A stretch of DNA of 43,454 nt from JAWXBM01 sp034440115 (GTDB lineage: Bacteria > Pseudomonadota > Gammaproteobacteria > Xanthomonadales > SZUA-36). Positions 15,913-24,480 of the stretch are shown one piece after another; position 1 is the first letter of the stretch; each line of letters starts with the position of its first letter. Below the pieces are notes generated by a model. It did not search any database. It had not been told where the DNA came from and saw only the letters and a program-made list of their open reading frames with translations. The stretch spans positions 1 to 43,454 of the forward strand of contig JAWXBM010000061.1 in assembly GCA_034440115.1 (NCBI GenBank). The letters run 5' to 3'. The translations under genes were made by a program, and so were the position numbers.

Positions 15913-17334
15913 TCAGGCACCCATAACCGCTTTGGATTCGAGAAATTCTTCAATACCGTGAGCGCCCCATTCACGGCCGTTACCAGACTGCTTGTAACCG
16001 CCAAAAGGCGCCATAGCATCAAGCCCGGCGCCGTTGAGGTGCACCATTCCGGCGCGCAAGCGCTTGCCTACGGCCAGGGCAGATTCCGCGCTGCCGCCAA
16101 ACACATAGGCGGATAAGCCATAGACCGTATCGTTGGCGATCTGAACTGCTTCATCAACGCTGTCATAGGGGATCAGGCAAACCACCGGGCCGAAAATTTC
16201 TTCACGGGCAATGGTCATGTTGTTGTTCACGTCAGCAAATACAGTGGGTTTTGCATAGCTGCCAGCTTCCAGTCCGGCGGGTTTCCCCGGACCGCCTGCG
16301 ACCACGCGCGCACCTTCGGCGATACCTTTCTCGATCAGGGATTGCACCCGTTGATATTGCACATCGCTGACCAATGGGCCCATGTGTGAATGGGTATCCT
16401 GTGGGTCACCCACGCGGACTTGCTCTGCGGTGTTACGGGCGATTTCTACCGCCTCGTCGTAGCGCGAGCGTGGCACCAACATGCGGGTAGGTGCATTGCA
16501 GGACTGGCCGGTGTTGAGCATTACGTCGCGCACACCCTTTTTAACCGCTTTCTCCAGAGGTGCGTCGTCCAGAATGATGTTGGGTGATTTGCCGCCAAGT
16601 TCCAGAGCCACGCGCTTGACGGTATCGGCAGCAGCCTTGCTGACCATAATGCCGGCGCGGGTAGAGCCGGTGAACGACATCATGTCCACGTCCGGATGGG
16701 CCGACAAAGGCGCACCCACGCCTGGTCCATCACCGTGCACCAGGTTGAAGACACCGGGCGGCACGCCGGCAGAATGCAGTACTTCGGCTAACAAGGTGGC
16801 ATCTACCGGTGCGATTTCACTGGGCTTGAGCACCATGGTGCAACCTGCTGCCAGCGCTGGGGCCACTTTCACGGCAATCTGGTTCATTGGCCAGTTCCAC
16901 GGCGTGATCAAACCACAAACGCCAATGGGCTCTTTTACCACGATTGCTGAACCGACTTTTTCGCTAAACTCGAAGGTTTTCAGCGCTTCCAGCGCAGCAC
17001 CAAAATGCTGTGGGCCGCTGCCTGCCTGCGCACTACGTGCCAGGCCAATCGGTGCACCCATTTCAGCGCTGATGGCGTCGCCGATTTCATCATGTCGTTT
17101 GGCGAATTCATCCAGTATCGACTGCAGCAGGTCCATGCGTTGTTTTACGGTCCATTGCGAGAAACTCTCAAAGGCGGCGCGGGCGGCCTTCACAGCTTGG
17201 TCTACGTCTTGCGCATTGCCAAAACTGATTTTACCGATGCTTTGGCCATTGGCCGGGTTGATGATGTCGTGCGTCTCGCCGGAGTTGGAAGCAACCCACT
17301 GGCCGTTGATGTAATTCCTGGTGCAATCGTACAT
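15913..17334 (-). CDS. Aldehyde dehydrogenase family protein
   Basis: A 473-residue NAD(P)-dependent aldehyde dehydrogenase. Catalytic residues are all present: Asn147 in PWNWP, Glu245 in LELGGKSPN and Cys279 in NTGQSCNAPTRM. The cofactor loop FTGSTRAG and C-terminal PFGGYKQSGNGRE are standard. AGGA with a seven-base spacer supports ATG 17334; the TTG fifteen bases upstream is a poorer start. It oxidises an aldehyde to its acid; the substrate is not determinable, although the QSCNAPTR context is typical of broad-range acyclic aldehyde enzymes. It is convergent with the hydrolase run and divergent from the acyl-CoA ligase at 17790. Aldehyde oxidation followed by CoA ligation is therefore a plausible shared task. 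Confidence 0.92.
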   Translation of the reverse strand: MYDCTRNYINGQWVASNSGETHDIINPANGQSIGKISFGNAQDVDQAVKAARAAFESFSQWTVKQRMDLLQSILDEFAKRHDEIGDAISAEMGAPIGLARSAQAGSGPQHFGAALEALKTFEFSEKVGSAIVVKEPIGVCGLITPWNWPMNQIAVKVAPALAAGCTMVLKPSEIAPVDATLLAEVLHSAGVPPGVFNLVHGDGPGVGAPLSAHPDVDMMSFTGSTRAGIMVSKAAADTVKRVALELGGKSPNIILDDAPLEKAVKKGVRDVMLNTGQSCNAPTRMLVPRSRYDEAVEIARNTAEQVRVGDPQDTHSHMGPLVSDVQYQRVQSLIEKGIAEGARVVAGGPGKPAGLEAGSYAKPTVFADVNNNMTIAREEIFGPVVCLIPYDSVDEAVQIANDTVYGLSAYVFGGSAESALAVGKRLRAGMVHLNGAGLDAMAPFGGYKQSGNGREWGAHGIEEFLESKAVMGA

Positions 17335-17789
17335 GGATATGTCCTGCAAAAATGTGGATGAGAAATCAGCATATCTCTGACTAATTCAGAGCTTCATTAA
17401 TTGCTAGATGGGGACGGATATTGCTCGCTTCCAGCCTCATCTGTCCACAAGCGGTTGCTGAGCGGCAATAAAGCGAGGATCAGCGCTTGCGTGTATACAC
17501 TCTCGCGCGTCATCAGATCCCCGGTCAGCAGGCCAAAAGCTCCTCCCTCCTTCCAGGCCTACCCCATAATCTGCCTTGGGTTCAACGAGCTGACAACAAT
17601 ATGCATGGCGGTAACACGAGCATGCACAAGCTGGAAAATCATGCCATGATGGCCGGGTCCAATGGGCCCGGTTTGCAAGACTGAACACCGTGCTTGCCGG
17701 GACGTATCCGACTAATATTGACGGACGCGAACAAGGAAACCGAAACAGACAGGCGGGCAACCAGTCATTCGAACCCGACAGGAGAAAAC
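17335..17789. promoter_or_regulatory. 455-base divergent intergenic region with palindromes, no gene seen
   Basis: The region lies between the divergent aldehyde dehydrogenase and acyl-CoA ligase genes. It holds CTCTGA-ctaat-TCAGAG (17375-17391) about 40 bases before the aldehyde dehydrogenase start, and a perfect GTGTATACAC (17491-17500). It also holds a GC-rich hairpin, CCGGGTCC-aat-GGGCCCGG (17653-17671, one G-U pair) without a T tract. Open frames here have no family resemblance and I do not call them. Operator roles are inferred only from symmetry and position. Confidence 0.4.
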
Positions 17790-19409
17790 ATGCTTGGACT
17801 AATGCAGGACTGGCCATTACTGGTCAGCAAAATGTTGGATCACGGCGCGCTGAACCATGGTGAGCGCGAAATGGTTACCCGCTCTGTGGAAGGGCCGATA
17901 CGCCGATGCACCCTGGCCGATTTGCGTTTTCGGTCGCTGCGCGTTGCCCAGGCACTGGAGCGTGACGGCGTCAATCTGGGCGACCGCATTGCCACCATGG
18001 CCTGGAATACAGATCGACATGTAGAGACCTGGTTTGGCGTCATGGGAATTGGCGCGATTTGTCACACCCTGAACCCACGCCTGTTCGCCGAACAGTTGGT
18101 CTACATCGTCAATCACGCCGAAGACCGGATGATCTTTGTCGATCTCACCTTCGTGCCGATTCTCCAAGCCGTGGCGGCTAAACTACCCACAGTGGAGAAA
18201 TACATTATTCTGACTGATGCGGCGCATATGCCCAACACCACATTGCGTAACGCGATCGCCTTTGAAGACTGGTTGCAGCAGGCAGATGGTGATTTTGCCT
18301 GGAAGTCGTTTGACGAAAATACCGCTGCAGCGCTGTGTTACACCTCGGGTACCACAGGCAATCCAAAAGGTGTGCTGTATTCACATCGGTCCAATGTGTT
18401 GCATGCCTTGATGGTGAATCAGCCTGATGTGCTGGGGTTGAGTTCAGAAGATTCCATACTGCCAGTCGTTCCCATGTTTCATGCCAATGCCTGGGCCATA
18501 ACCTATGCATCACCTGCGGCTGGGGTAAAAATGGTATTGCCCGGGGCGGGCATGGATGGTGCCAGCATCTATGAGCTGCTGGACAGCGAACAGGTGACTG
18601 CATCAGCAGCCGTCCCCACGGTTTGGATGGGGCTGCTGAATTACCTGCGCGAGCATGATCTTAAACTGCCTTACCTGGAAAAAGTATTGATTGGAGGAGC
18701 AGCTTGCCCACCTTCCATGATCCGTACATTTGAGCTGGATTTTGATGTGGAAGTCATGCATGGCTGGGGTATGACGGAGATGTCGCCTATCGGTACAGTC
18801 GGTAAGTTGAAACACTCCTCCAGGCATCTGGACAAGGAAGCACAGCTTAAGCTGAAGGAAAAACAGGGTCGGGCGCCATTCATGGTGGAAATGAAAATCG
18901 TTGATAGCGACGGCGTGGAGCAGTCGCGTGATGGCAAGGCATTTGGCCACTTGCTGGTGCGAGGGCCAGCAATTTCCAAGGCCTATTTCAAAATGGACGA
19001 AAGTGCGGTGGATGAAGATGGCTGGTTTGATACCGGCGATATTGCCACCATCGACCCCATGGGCTATATGCACATCACCGACCGTGACAAGGATGTAATC
19101 AAGTCCGGTGGTGAGTGGATTTCCTCCATCGACGTGGAAAATGCCGCCGTTGGCTGTGAGGGCGTAGCTGAGGCTGCAGTGATCGGCTTGCCGCATCCCA
19201 AGTGGAGTGAGCGGCCGTTGCTGATTATCGTACGCAACAAGGATTCCGCAGTGGCAGCAGAGCAGATTCTGCACTTCCTGGAAGGGAAAATCGCCAAGTG
19301 GTGGATACCGGAAGAGGTAGTGTTTGTGGATGAAATCCCACACACCGCTACCGGTAAAATCAGCAAGCTGGAATTGCGCAAACGCTTTGCCGATTACCAG
19401 CTTGAATAA
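17790..19409 (+). CDS. Medium-chain fatty acyl-CoA ligase (AlkK-like, AMP-forming)
   Basis: A 539-residue ANL-superfamily enzyme that forms acyl-CoA from a free acid, ATP and CoA. It starts MLGLMQDWPLLVSKML, the AlkK/FadD-like opening. It carries CYTSGTTGNPKGV (183-195), HGWGMTEMSP, GWFDTGDIA, DRDKDVIKSGGEW and the C-terminal TATGKISK with the catalytic lysine. An upstream in-frame start at 17694 would add 32 residues unlike the family. AGGAG at 17780-17784 supports ATG 17790. The distinction from other AMP ligases (for example DMSP-CoA ligase relatives) is not secure. The formate dehydrogenase operon starts 18 bases after its stop, so they may share a message, though a metabolic link is not obvious. 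Confidence 0.9.
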   Translation: MLGLMQDWPLLVSKMLDHGALNHGEREMVTRSVEGPIRRCTLADLRFRSLRVAQALERDGVNLGDRIATMAWNTDRHVETWFGVMGIGAICHTLNPRLFAEQLVYIVNHAEDRMIFVDLTFVPILQAVAAKLPTVEKYIILTDAAHMPNTTLRNAIAFEDWLQQADGDFAWKSFDENTAAALCYTSGTTGNPKGVLYSHRSNVLHALMVNQPDVLGLSSEDSILPVVPMFHANAWAITYASPAAGVKMVLPGAGMDGASIYELLDSEQVTASAAVPTVWMGLLNYLREHDLKLPYLEKVLIGGAACPPSMIRTFELDFDVEVMHGWGMTEMSPIGTVGKLKHSSRHLDKEAQLKLKEKQGRAPFMVEMKIVDSDGVEQSRDGKAFGHLLVRGPAISKAYFKMDESAVDEDGWFDTGDIATIDPMGYMHITDRDKDVIKSGGEWISSIDVENAAVGCEGVAEAAVIGLPHPKWSERPLLIIVRNKDSAVAAEQILHFLEGKIAKWWIPEEVVFVDEIPHTATGKISKLELRKRFADYQLE

Positions 19410-19427
19410 TTTTGACACAGAGGATAT

Positions 19428-19907
19428 ATGCAAGACGTAGTTGACCTGGAACAAACTGTAACCGCCATCGTTGTTGATCATGCAGGGCAGATCGGCGCGC
19501 TGATGCCCATACTGCATGCCGTGCAAGAGCATTTTGGCTTTGTGCCGCAAGAGGCCATTCCATTGCTCGCCAGCCTGCTGAATCTGTCGCGTGCCGAAGT
19601 GCATGGCGTGATGCATTTCTATCACGACTTCCGTTCGCAGCCAGCCGGCAAACACGTGATTCAGGTTTGCCGTGCCGAAGCCTGCCAGGCTATGGGTTCG
19701 CAAGACCTGGAAAAACACATCAAGGACTTGCTCGGCATCGACTTTGGGCAAACCACGGCAGATGGCCAGTTCACGCTGGAGCCGGTTTATTGCCTGGGCA
19801 ACTGCGCCTGCACGCCTTCGTTACGTATTGATGATGACATCCACGCTCGCGTTACGCCAAAACGCTTCGAGCAGTTATTGCAGTCATTGCTGGAGCCATC
19901 CGCATGA
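19428..19907 (+). CDS. fdsG: NAD-dependent formate dehydrogenase, gamma subunit (NuoE-like)
   Basis: A 159-residue thioredoxin-like 2Fe-2S protein, homologous to NuoE of complex I. The four cluster cysteines occur as VCRAEAC and CLGNCAC. The N-terminal helical part (HAVQEHFGFVPQEA) and HGVMHFYHDF are typical. It passes electrons within the soluble, cytoplasmic molybdenum formate dehydrogenase, between the FMN subunit and the catalytic subunit. ATG 19428 has AGAGGA just upstream. The stop overlaps the fdsB start by four bases. The fds assignment, rather than nuo or hydrogenase, rests on the neighbouring molybdenum catalytic subunit, fdhD and fdsD. Confidence 0.95.
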   Translation: MQDVVDLEQTVTAIVVDHAGQIGALMPILHAVQEHFGFVPQEAIPLLASLLNLSRAEVHGVMHFYHDFRSQPAGKHVIQVCRAEACQAMGSQDLEKHIKDLLGIDFGQTTADGQFTLEPVYCLGNCACTPSLRIDDDIHARVTPKRFEQLLQSLLEPSA

Positions 19908-21436
19908 GCGTACGTATCTTTATTCCGCAGGACACGACTGCGTGCGCCCTGGGTGCAAATCAGCTGGTGCTCGCCATTGAAGCAGAGGCAGAGCGCAGAA
20001 ATATTGAACTGGAAATTGTCCGCAACGGCTCACGCGGAGCGTTCTGGCTGGAACCTTTGGTGGAGGCAGAGTGGGAAGGTAAACGTTACGCCTTTGGCCC
20101 GGTCACTGCGAATGATGTTCAAGCTTTGTTCGACGGTGGTTTCCCGGGTGAAACCCAGCACGCCCTGTCGTTGGGGCTGACCGAAGAAATCCCCTGGCTG
20201 AAAAATCAGCAGCGGCTGACCTTTGAACGCGCTGGTTTGGGTGATCCTTTATCGATTGAGCATTACCAGTTGCTGGGCGGCTTTGAGGGTTTGCGTAAAG
20301 CTCTGGAATTGGAACCGCAAGCTATTGTCGACTCTGTGAAGGAATCCGGTTTGCGTGGGCGCGGTGGTGCGGCGTTCCCTACCGGCATCAAGTGGCAGAC
20401 GGTTTTGGATACTGCAGGTCAGCAAAAGTACATCGTCTGCAATGCCGATGAAGGCGATTCGGGCACCTTTGCTGATCGCCTGCTGATGGAGGCCGACCCT
20501 TACCAGTTGATCGAAGGCATGGCCATTGCGGCTGTAGCAGTGGGTGCCAACGAGGGCTATATCTATTTGCGCTCTGAATACCCTGTGGCGAAAAAAATTC
20601 TGCAGCAGGCCATAGTCGAGGCGGAAGCAGCCAACTGGCTGGGCAAGGATATTCAGGGAAGCGGCAAAGATTTTCAGCTCCACCTGCGTATCGGTGCGGG
20701 TGCTTATATTTGCGGCGAGGAAACATCTTTGCTGGACAGCCTGGAAGGCAAGCGCGGGCTGGTCCGTTTCAAACCGCCATTACCCGCGATTGAAGGCCTG
20801 ATGGGTAAACCAACGGTGGTCAATAATGTGCTGTCATTCGCTGCAGTGACTACGGTGTTGGCGAGAGGTGCAGAGTATTACAAGGACTTTGGCACCGGCC
20901 GTTCACGCGGTACGCTGACCTTACAACTGGCCGGCAATATCAAGCGTGGTGGCCTGGTAGAACTGGCTTTTGGCCATACGCTGCGTGAACTGGTGGAAGA
21001 CTACGGTGGTGGTACCGCAACGGGAAGGCCCATGCGCGCCATACAGGTAGGTGGGCCGTTAGGTGCTTATTTGCCTGCACCGCAATGGGATGTGAAACTG
21101 GATTACGAAGCCTTGGCTGAAATCAAAGCCATGCTGGGTCACGGTGGCATCGTAGTGTTTGATGATGGTGTGGATATGGCGCAGCAAGCGCGGTTCGCCA
21201 TGGAATTCTGTGCTATCGAGTCCTGCGGTAAATGCACCCCTTGTCGCATTGGCTCAGTGCGAGGCGTAGAGGTTATCGACCTGATCATCGCCAATGACAA
21301 CCGCGCAGCCAACCGGGATTTGCTGGAAGAGTTGTGCGAAACCATGGAACATGGATCATTGTGCGCCATGGGCGGCTTAACGCCCATGCCCGTGCGCAGC
21401 GCGATGCGACATTTTTCCAAAGACTTTGAACGCTGA
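19904..21436 (+). CDS. fdsB: NAD-dependent formate dehydrogenase, beta subunit (NuoF-like)
   Basis: A 510-residue flavoprotein that reduces NAD+ with electrons from formate. The first 120 residues form a thioredoxin-like NuoE-type domain, the usual FdsB fusion, with the NuoF part after it. The NuoF part has the glycine-rich GLRGRGGAAFPTGIKW for NADH binding, CNADEGDSGTFADR and GAYICGEETSLL for FMN, and ESCGKCTPCR for the 4Fe-4S cluster, with a fourth Cys in GSLCAMGG. The four-base overlap with fdsG implies translational coupling. After its stop there are 99 bases before fdsA, including an AT-rich patch that may hold a promoter. Confidence 0.96.
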   Translation: MSVRIFIPQDTTACALGANQLVLAIEAEAERRNIELEIVRNGSRGAFWLEPLVEAEWEGKRYAFGPVTANDVQALFDGGFPGETQHALSLGLTEEIPWLKNQQRLTFERAGLGDPLSIEHYQLLGGFEGLRKALELEPQAIVDSVKESGLRGRGGAAFPTGIKWQTVLDTAGQQKYIVCNADEGDSGTFADRLLMEADPYQLIEGMAIAAVAVGANEGYIYLRSEYPVAKKILQQAIVEAEAANWLGKDIQGSGKDFQLHLRIGAGAYICGEETSLLDSLEGKRGLVRFKPPLPAIEGLMGKPTVVNNVLSFAAVTTVLARGAEYYKDFGTGRSRGTLTLQLAGNIKRGGLVELAFGHTLRELVEDYGGGTATGRPMRAIQVGGPLGAYLPAPQWDVKLDYEALAEIKAMLGHGGIVVFDDGVDMAQQARFAMEFCAIESCGKCTPCRIGSVRGVEVIDLIIANDNRAANRDLLEELCETMEHGSLCAMGGLTPMPVRSAMRHFSKDFER

Positions 21437-21486
21437 CACCGAGCCTATGATTCTGGCTGCCAAGAGGCTTCAAATTAGTAATAAGC

Positions 21487-21515
21487 TATTGATCTTTAAG
21501 CATCATATTTATAAT
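21487..21515 (+). promoter_or_regulatory. Possible internal promoter ahead of fdsA
   Basis: A perfect TATAAT lies at 21510-21515 in a distinctly AT-rich patch between fdsB and fdsA. A weak -35 (TATTGA, 21487-21492) sits 17 bases upstream; TTGATC at 21489 would be only 15 bases away. It could give the large catalytic subunit extra transcription. Seen in sequence; activity untested. Confidence 0.4.
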
Positions 21516-21535
21516 TTACACGGAATTCTGCCATA

Positions 21536-24418
21536 ATGACCAGCATGAACCAGAACATCATTTTCCAAAGGGCCAATAAAATTGGCGGAGATTTGGGCAC
21601 CCCCAAACCCTTGCAGATCGGCCTACCGGTCACACTCAGCATTGACGGTAATGAAGTCACCGTTGCGCCAGGCAGTTCGGTAATGCGGGCTGCAGCGATG
21701 GCTGGTTGCAGCGTTCCCAAGCTCTGTGCCACCGACAGTCTGGATGCCTTTGGTTCCTGCCGGGTTTGCCTGGTTGAAATCGAAGGTCGTCGCGGCTATC
21801 CCGCTTCCTGCACCACGCCGGTTGAAACTGGCATGGTGGTGAAGACCCAGTCCGAAAAACTGCACAAGTTACGCCGCAATGTAGTGGAACTGTATCTGTC
21901 CGACCATCCTACAGACTGTCAGCCGACTGGTGAATGCGAACTGCACGATCTCGCTGCCACGCTGGGAGTGAGTCAAATCCGATATGGGAAAACTGGCGAC
22001 AATCACCTTGAAAGTGCCAAGGATGAATCCAACCCGTATTTCACCTTTGATCCGGCCAGTTGTATCGTTTGCTATCGCTGCGTGCGTGCCTGCAATGATA
22101 TTCAGGGCACATTTGCATTAACCGTTGATGGCCGTGGTTTTGAATCGAAGATCACCGCCGGTCAAAGTCAGGATTTCATGGATTCCGAATGTGTTTCCTG
22201 TGGCGCCTGTGTCAATGCCTGCCCGACCACCGCGCTGACCGAGAAATCGGTACTGGAGCTGGGGCAGCCGGAACGCAGTGTCACCACCACCTGCGCCTAT
22301 TGTGGCGTAGGTTGTTCCTTCCATGCCGAGATCAAGCCGAATGAAGCCGGTGTTGATACCGTGGTGCGCATGACACCCGACAAGCAAGGACTGGCCAACG
22401 AAGGCCATGCCTGCATCAAGGGCCGTTTTGCTTATGGTTACGCGACCCATGAAGACCGCATCATCAAGCCGATGATACGTGACAACATCAATGATCCCTG
22501 GCAGGAAGTCAGTTGGAATGGGGCCATACAGTTTGCTGCCGATCGTTTGCGCGGCATCCAGGCTAAATACGGCCCCGACAGCATAGGCGGCATCACTTCT
22601 TCACGCTGCACCAATGAGGAAACCTATCTGGTGCAGAAAATGGTCCGTGCGGCCTTTGGTAACAACAACGTCGATACCTGCGCGCGGGTGTGCCATTCAC
22701 CTACCGGTTATGGCCTGAAAACCACTCTGGGTGAATCGGCTGGAACCCAGGCGTTCAACTCGGTTGCCAAGTCCGATGTCATCATGGTGATGGGTGCTAA
22801 CCCTACCGATGCGCACCCGGTTTTTGCCTCGCGGATGAAACGCCGGTTGCGCGAGGGGGCCAAGCTGATCGTGGTGGATCCGCGCCGCATTGAGCTGGTG
22901 TCGGGCGCACATGTAAAGGCCACGCATCATCTGTCCCTGCGGCCGGGCGGCAATGTGGCGTTTATCAATGCCATGGCACATGTCATTGTTTCTGAAGGGT
23001 TGGAAGCCAAAGACTTTATTGCAGGGCGTTGTGAAGATGAGGCCTATCAGAAATGGCGCAAGTTCATCCTGCGTGAAGATAATTCACCGGAAATCACCGA
23101 ACGTTCTACGGGCATTCCAGCTAATGATTTACGTGCTGCGGCACGCTTGTTTGCTGCGGGTCCCAACTCAGCCATTTATTACGGATTAGGTGTATCAGAA
23201 CACAGCCAGGGCTCGACCACCGTAATGGGCATTGCCAACCTGGCCATGCTCACCGGCAACCTGGGTCGTGAAGGCGTGGGCGTGAATCCGTTGCGCGGCC
23301 AGAACAATGTGCAGGGCTCGTGCGATATGGGTTCCTTCCCACACGAGCTGCCGGGCTACCGCCATGTTTCTGATCCGGCCGTACGTGCCTTGTTTGAAGG
23401 TGAGTGGAAGGTGCACTTGCAATCGGAACCCGGCTTGCGCATTCCGAATATGTTTGATGCTTCCATCAGTGGACGTTTCCGCGGCCTGTATTGTCAGGGG
23501 GAGGATGTAGCGCAATCGGATCCCAATACCCAGCATGTGGAACATGCTCTGCGCTCACTGGATTGCCTGATCGTGCAGGACATTTTCCTGAACGAAACCG
23601 CGCGCTTTGCACATGTGTTCCTGCCTGGTACTTCCTTCCTGGAAAAGGACGGCACCTTTACCAATGCCGAGCGGCGTATTTCGCCGGTACGCAAGGCCAT
23701 CGCGCCTTTGCCCGGTTACGCCGATTGGGAAGTGACCCAGTTGCTCAGCAATGCCATGGGTTACCCGATGAACTACTCGCATCCGTCCGAGATCATGGAT
23801 GAGATTGCCCGGCTGACGCCCACTTTTACCGGCGTGAGCTATGAAAAGCTCGATCGCCTCGGCAGTATTCAATGGCCCTGCAATGATGCGGCGCCCGAAG
23901 GGACTCCTACAATGCATATTGATGAATTCGTGCGCGGCAAGGGTTACTTTGCCATAACCGGCTTTGTGCCCACCGATGAGCGCACCACGCGGCGTTACCC
24001 CTTGTTACTCACCACCGGGCGTATCCTGTCGCAATACAACGTCGGTGCTCAAACCCGTCGCACGGCCAATTCCGAGTTCTATTCCGAAGACGTACTGGAG
24101 CTGCATCCCTTTGATGCGGAGGAGCGCGGCATCAACGCCGGCGATTGGTGTGGCATCAGCAGCCGTGCCGGTGAAACCGTGTTGCGCGCCGTGATTACCG
24201 ACCGGGTGCAGCCCGGCGTGGTCTACACCACTTTTCACTTCCCTTTCAGTGGTGCCAATGTGATCACCACCGATAATTCTGACTGGGCTACCAATTGCCC
24301 TGAATACAAGGTGACTGCAGTGCAGGTCATGCGCGTAACCGAGCAATCAGAATGGCAGAAGGAGTACCGGGTTTTTGCCGGGAAGCAGGAAGAGCTGTTG
24401 GACCAGGCGCGGGTGTGA
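21536..24418 (+). CDS. fdsA: NAD-dependent formate dehydrogenase, molybdenum catalytic subunit
   Basis: A 960-residue catalytic subunit oxidising formate to CO2 at a bis-molybdopterin centre. Domains in order: a 2Fe-2S ferredoxin part (Cys64, 75, 78, 92); a His/Cys-ligated cluster region (HPTDCQPTGEC, 123-133); two ferredoxin-type 4Fe-4S sets (175-185 and 218-228); and the Fe4S4 motif CAYCGVGC (252-259) with Cys292. The molybdopterin domains follow. The molybdenum ligand is Cys385 in CARVCHSPTG, so this is the cysteine form, not the selenocysteine form. The C-terminal dinucleotide-binding domain (GRILSQYN, then NCPEYKVTAVQV) is present. The start is ATG 21536 or 21545. It belongs to the soluble, oxygen-tolerant FdsGBAD class known from Cupriavidus and Rhodobacter. 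Confidence 0.97.
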   Translation: MTSMNQNIIFQRANKIGGDLGTPKPLQIGLPVTLSIDGNEVTVAPGSSVMRAAAMAGCSVPKLCATDSLDAFGSCRVCLVEIEGRRGYPASCTTPVETGMVVKTQSEKLHKLRRNVVELYLSDHPTDCQPTGECELHDLAATLGVSQIRYGKTGDNHLESAKDESNPYFTFDPASCIVCYRCVRACNDIQGTFALTVDGRGFESKITAGQSQDFMDSECVSCGACVNACPTTALTEKSVLELGQPERSVTTTCAYCGVGCSFHAEIKPNEAGVDTVVRMTPDKQGLANEGHACIKGRFAYGYATHEDRIIKPMIRDNINDPWQEVSWNGAIQFAADRLRGIQAKYGPDSIGGITSSRCTNEETYLVQKMVRAAFGNNNVDTCARVCHSPTGYGLKTTLGESAGTQAFNSVAKSDVIMVMGANPTDAHPVFASRMKRRLREGAKLIVVDPRRIELVSGAHVKATHHLSLRPGGNVAFINAMAHVIVSEGLEAKDFIAGRCEDEAYQKWRKFILREDNSPEITERSTGIPANDLRAAARLFAAGPNSAIYYGLGVSEHSQGSTTVMGIANLAMLTGNLGREGVGVNPLRGQNNVQGSCDMGSFPHELPGYRHVSDPAVRALFEGEWKVHLQSEPGLRIPNMFDASISGRFRGLYCQGEDVAQSDPNTQHVEHALRSLDCLIVQDIFLNETARFAHVFLPGTSFLEKDGTFTNAERRISPVRKAIAPLPGYADWEVTQLLSNAMGYPMNYSHPSEIMDEIARLTPTFTGVSYEKLDRLGSIQWPCNDAAPEGTPTMHIDEFVRGKGYFAITGFVPTDERTTRRYPLLLTTGRILSQYNVGAQTRRTANSEFYSEDVLELHPFDAEERGINAGDWCGISSRAGETVLRAVITDRVQPGVVYTTFHFPFSGANVITTDNSDWATNCPEYKVTAVQVMRVTEQSEWQKEYRVFAGKQEELLDQARV

Positions 24419-24480
24419 ATCCATCTGAATGCCGGATTGAAGACATGGATCTGCCATCATGACCTTGGCATGAGTCCGGC

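Noticed and set aside
16481..17314. Plus-strand open frame of 277 codons
   Set aside because: It is the shadow of the aldehyde dehydrogenase, whose catalytic residues are all in the minus-strand frame.
17653..17671. Intrinsic terminator at the GC-rich hairpin
   Set aside because: The stem is good but no T tract follows on either strand, so I list it only as part of the intergenic region.
17401..17817. Open frames on both strands between the aldehyde dehydrogenase and AMP ligase genes
   Set aside because: Cysteine- and arginine-rich translations without family resemblance; the minus-strand one runs into the start of the ligase gene.
18603..19751. Long minus-strand open frame of 382 codons
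   Set aside because: It is antisense to the acyl-CoA ligase and fdsG, both with full sets of family motifs, and its translation has no recognisable pattern.
21536..24418. Selenocysteine formate dehydrogenase
   Set aside because: The molybdenum ligand position is an ordinary Cys codon in CARVCHSPTG and there is no in-frame TGA.
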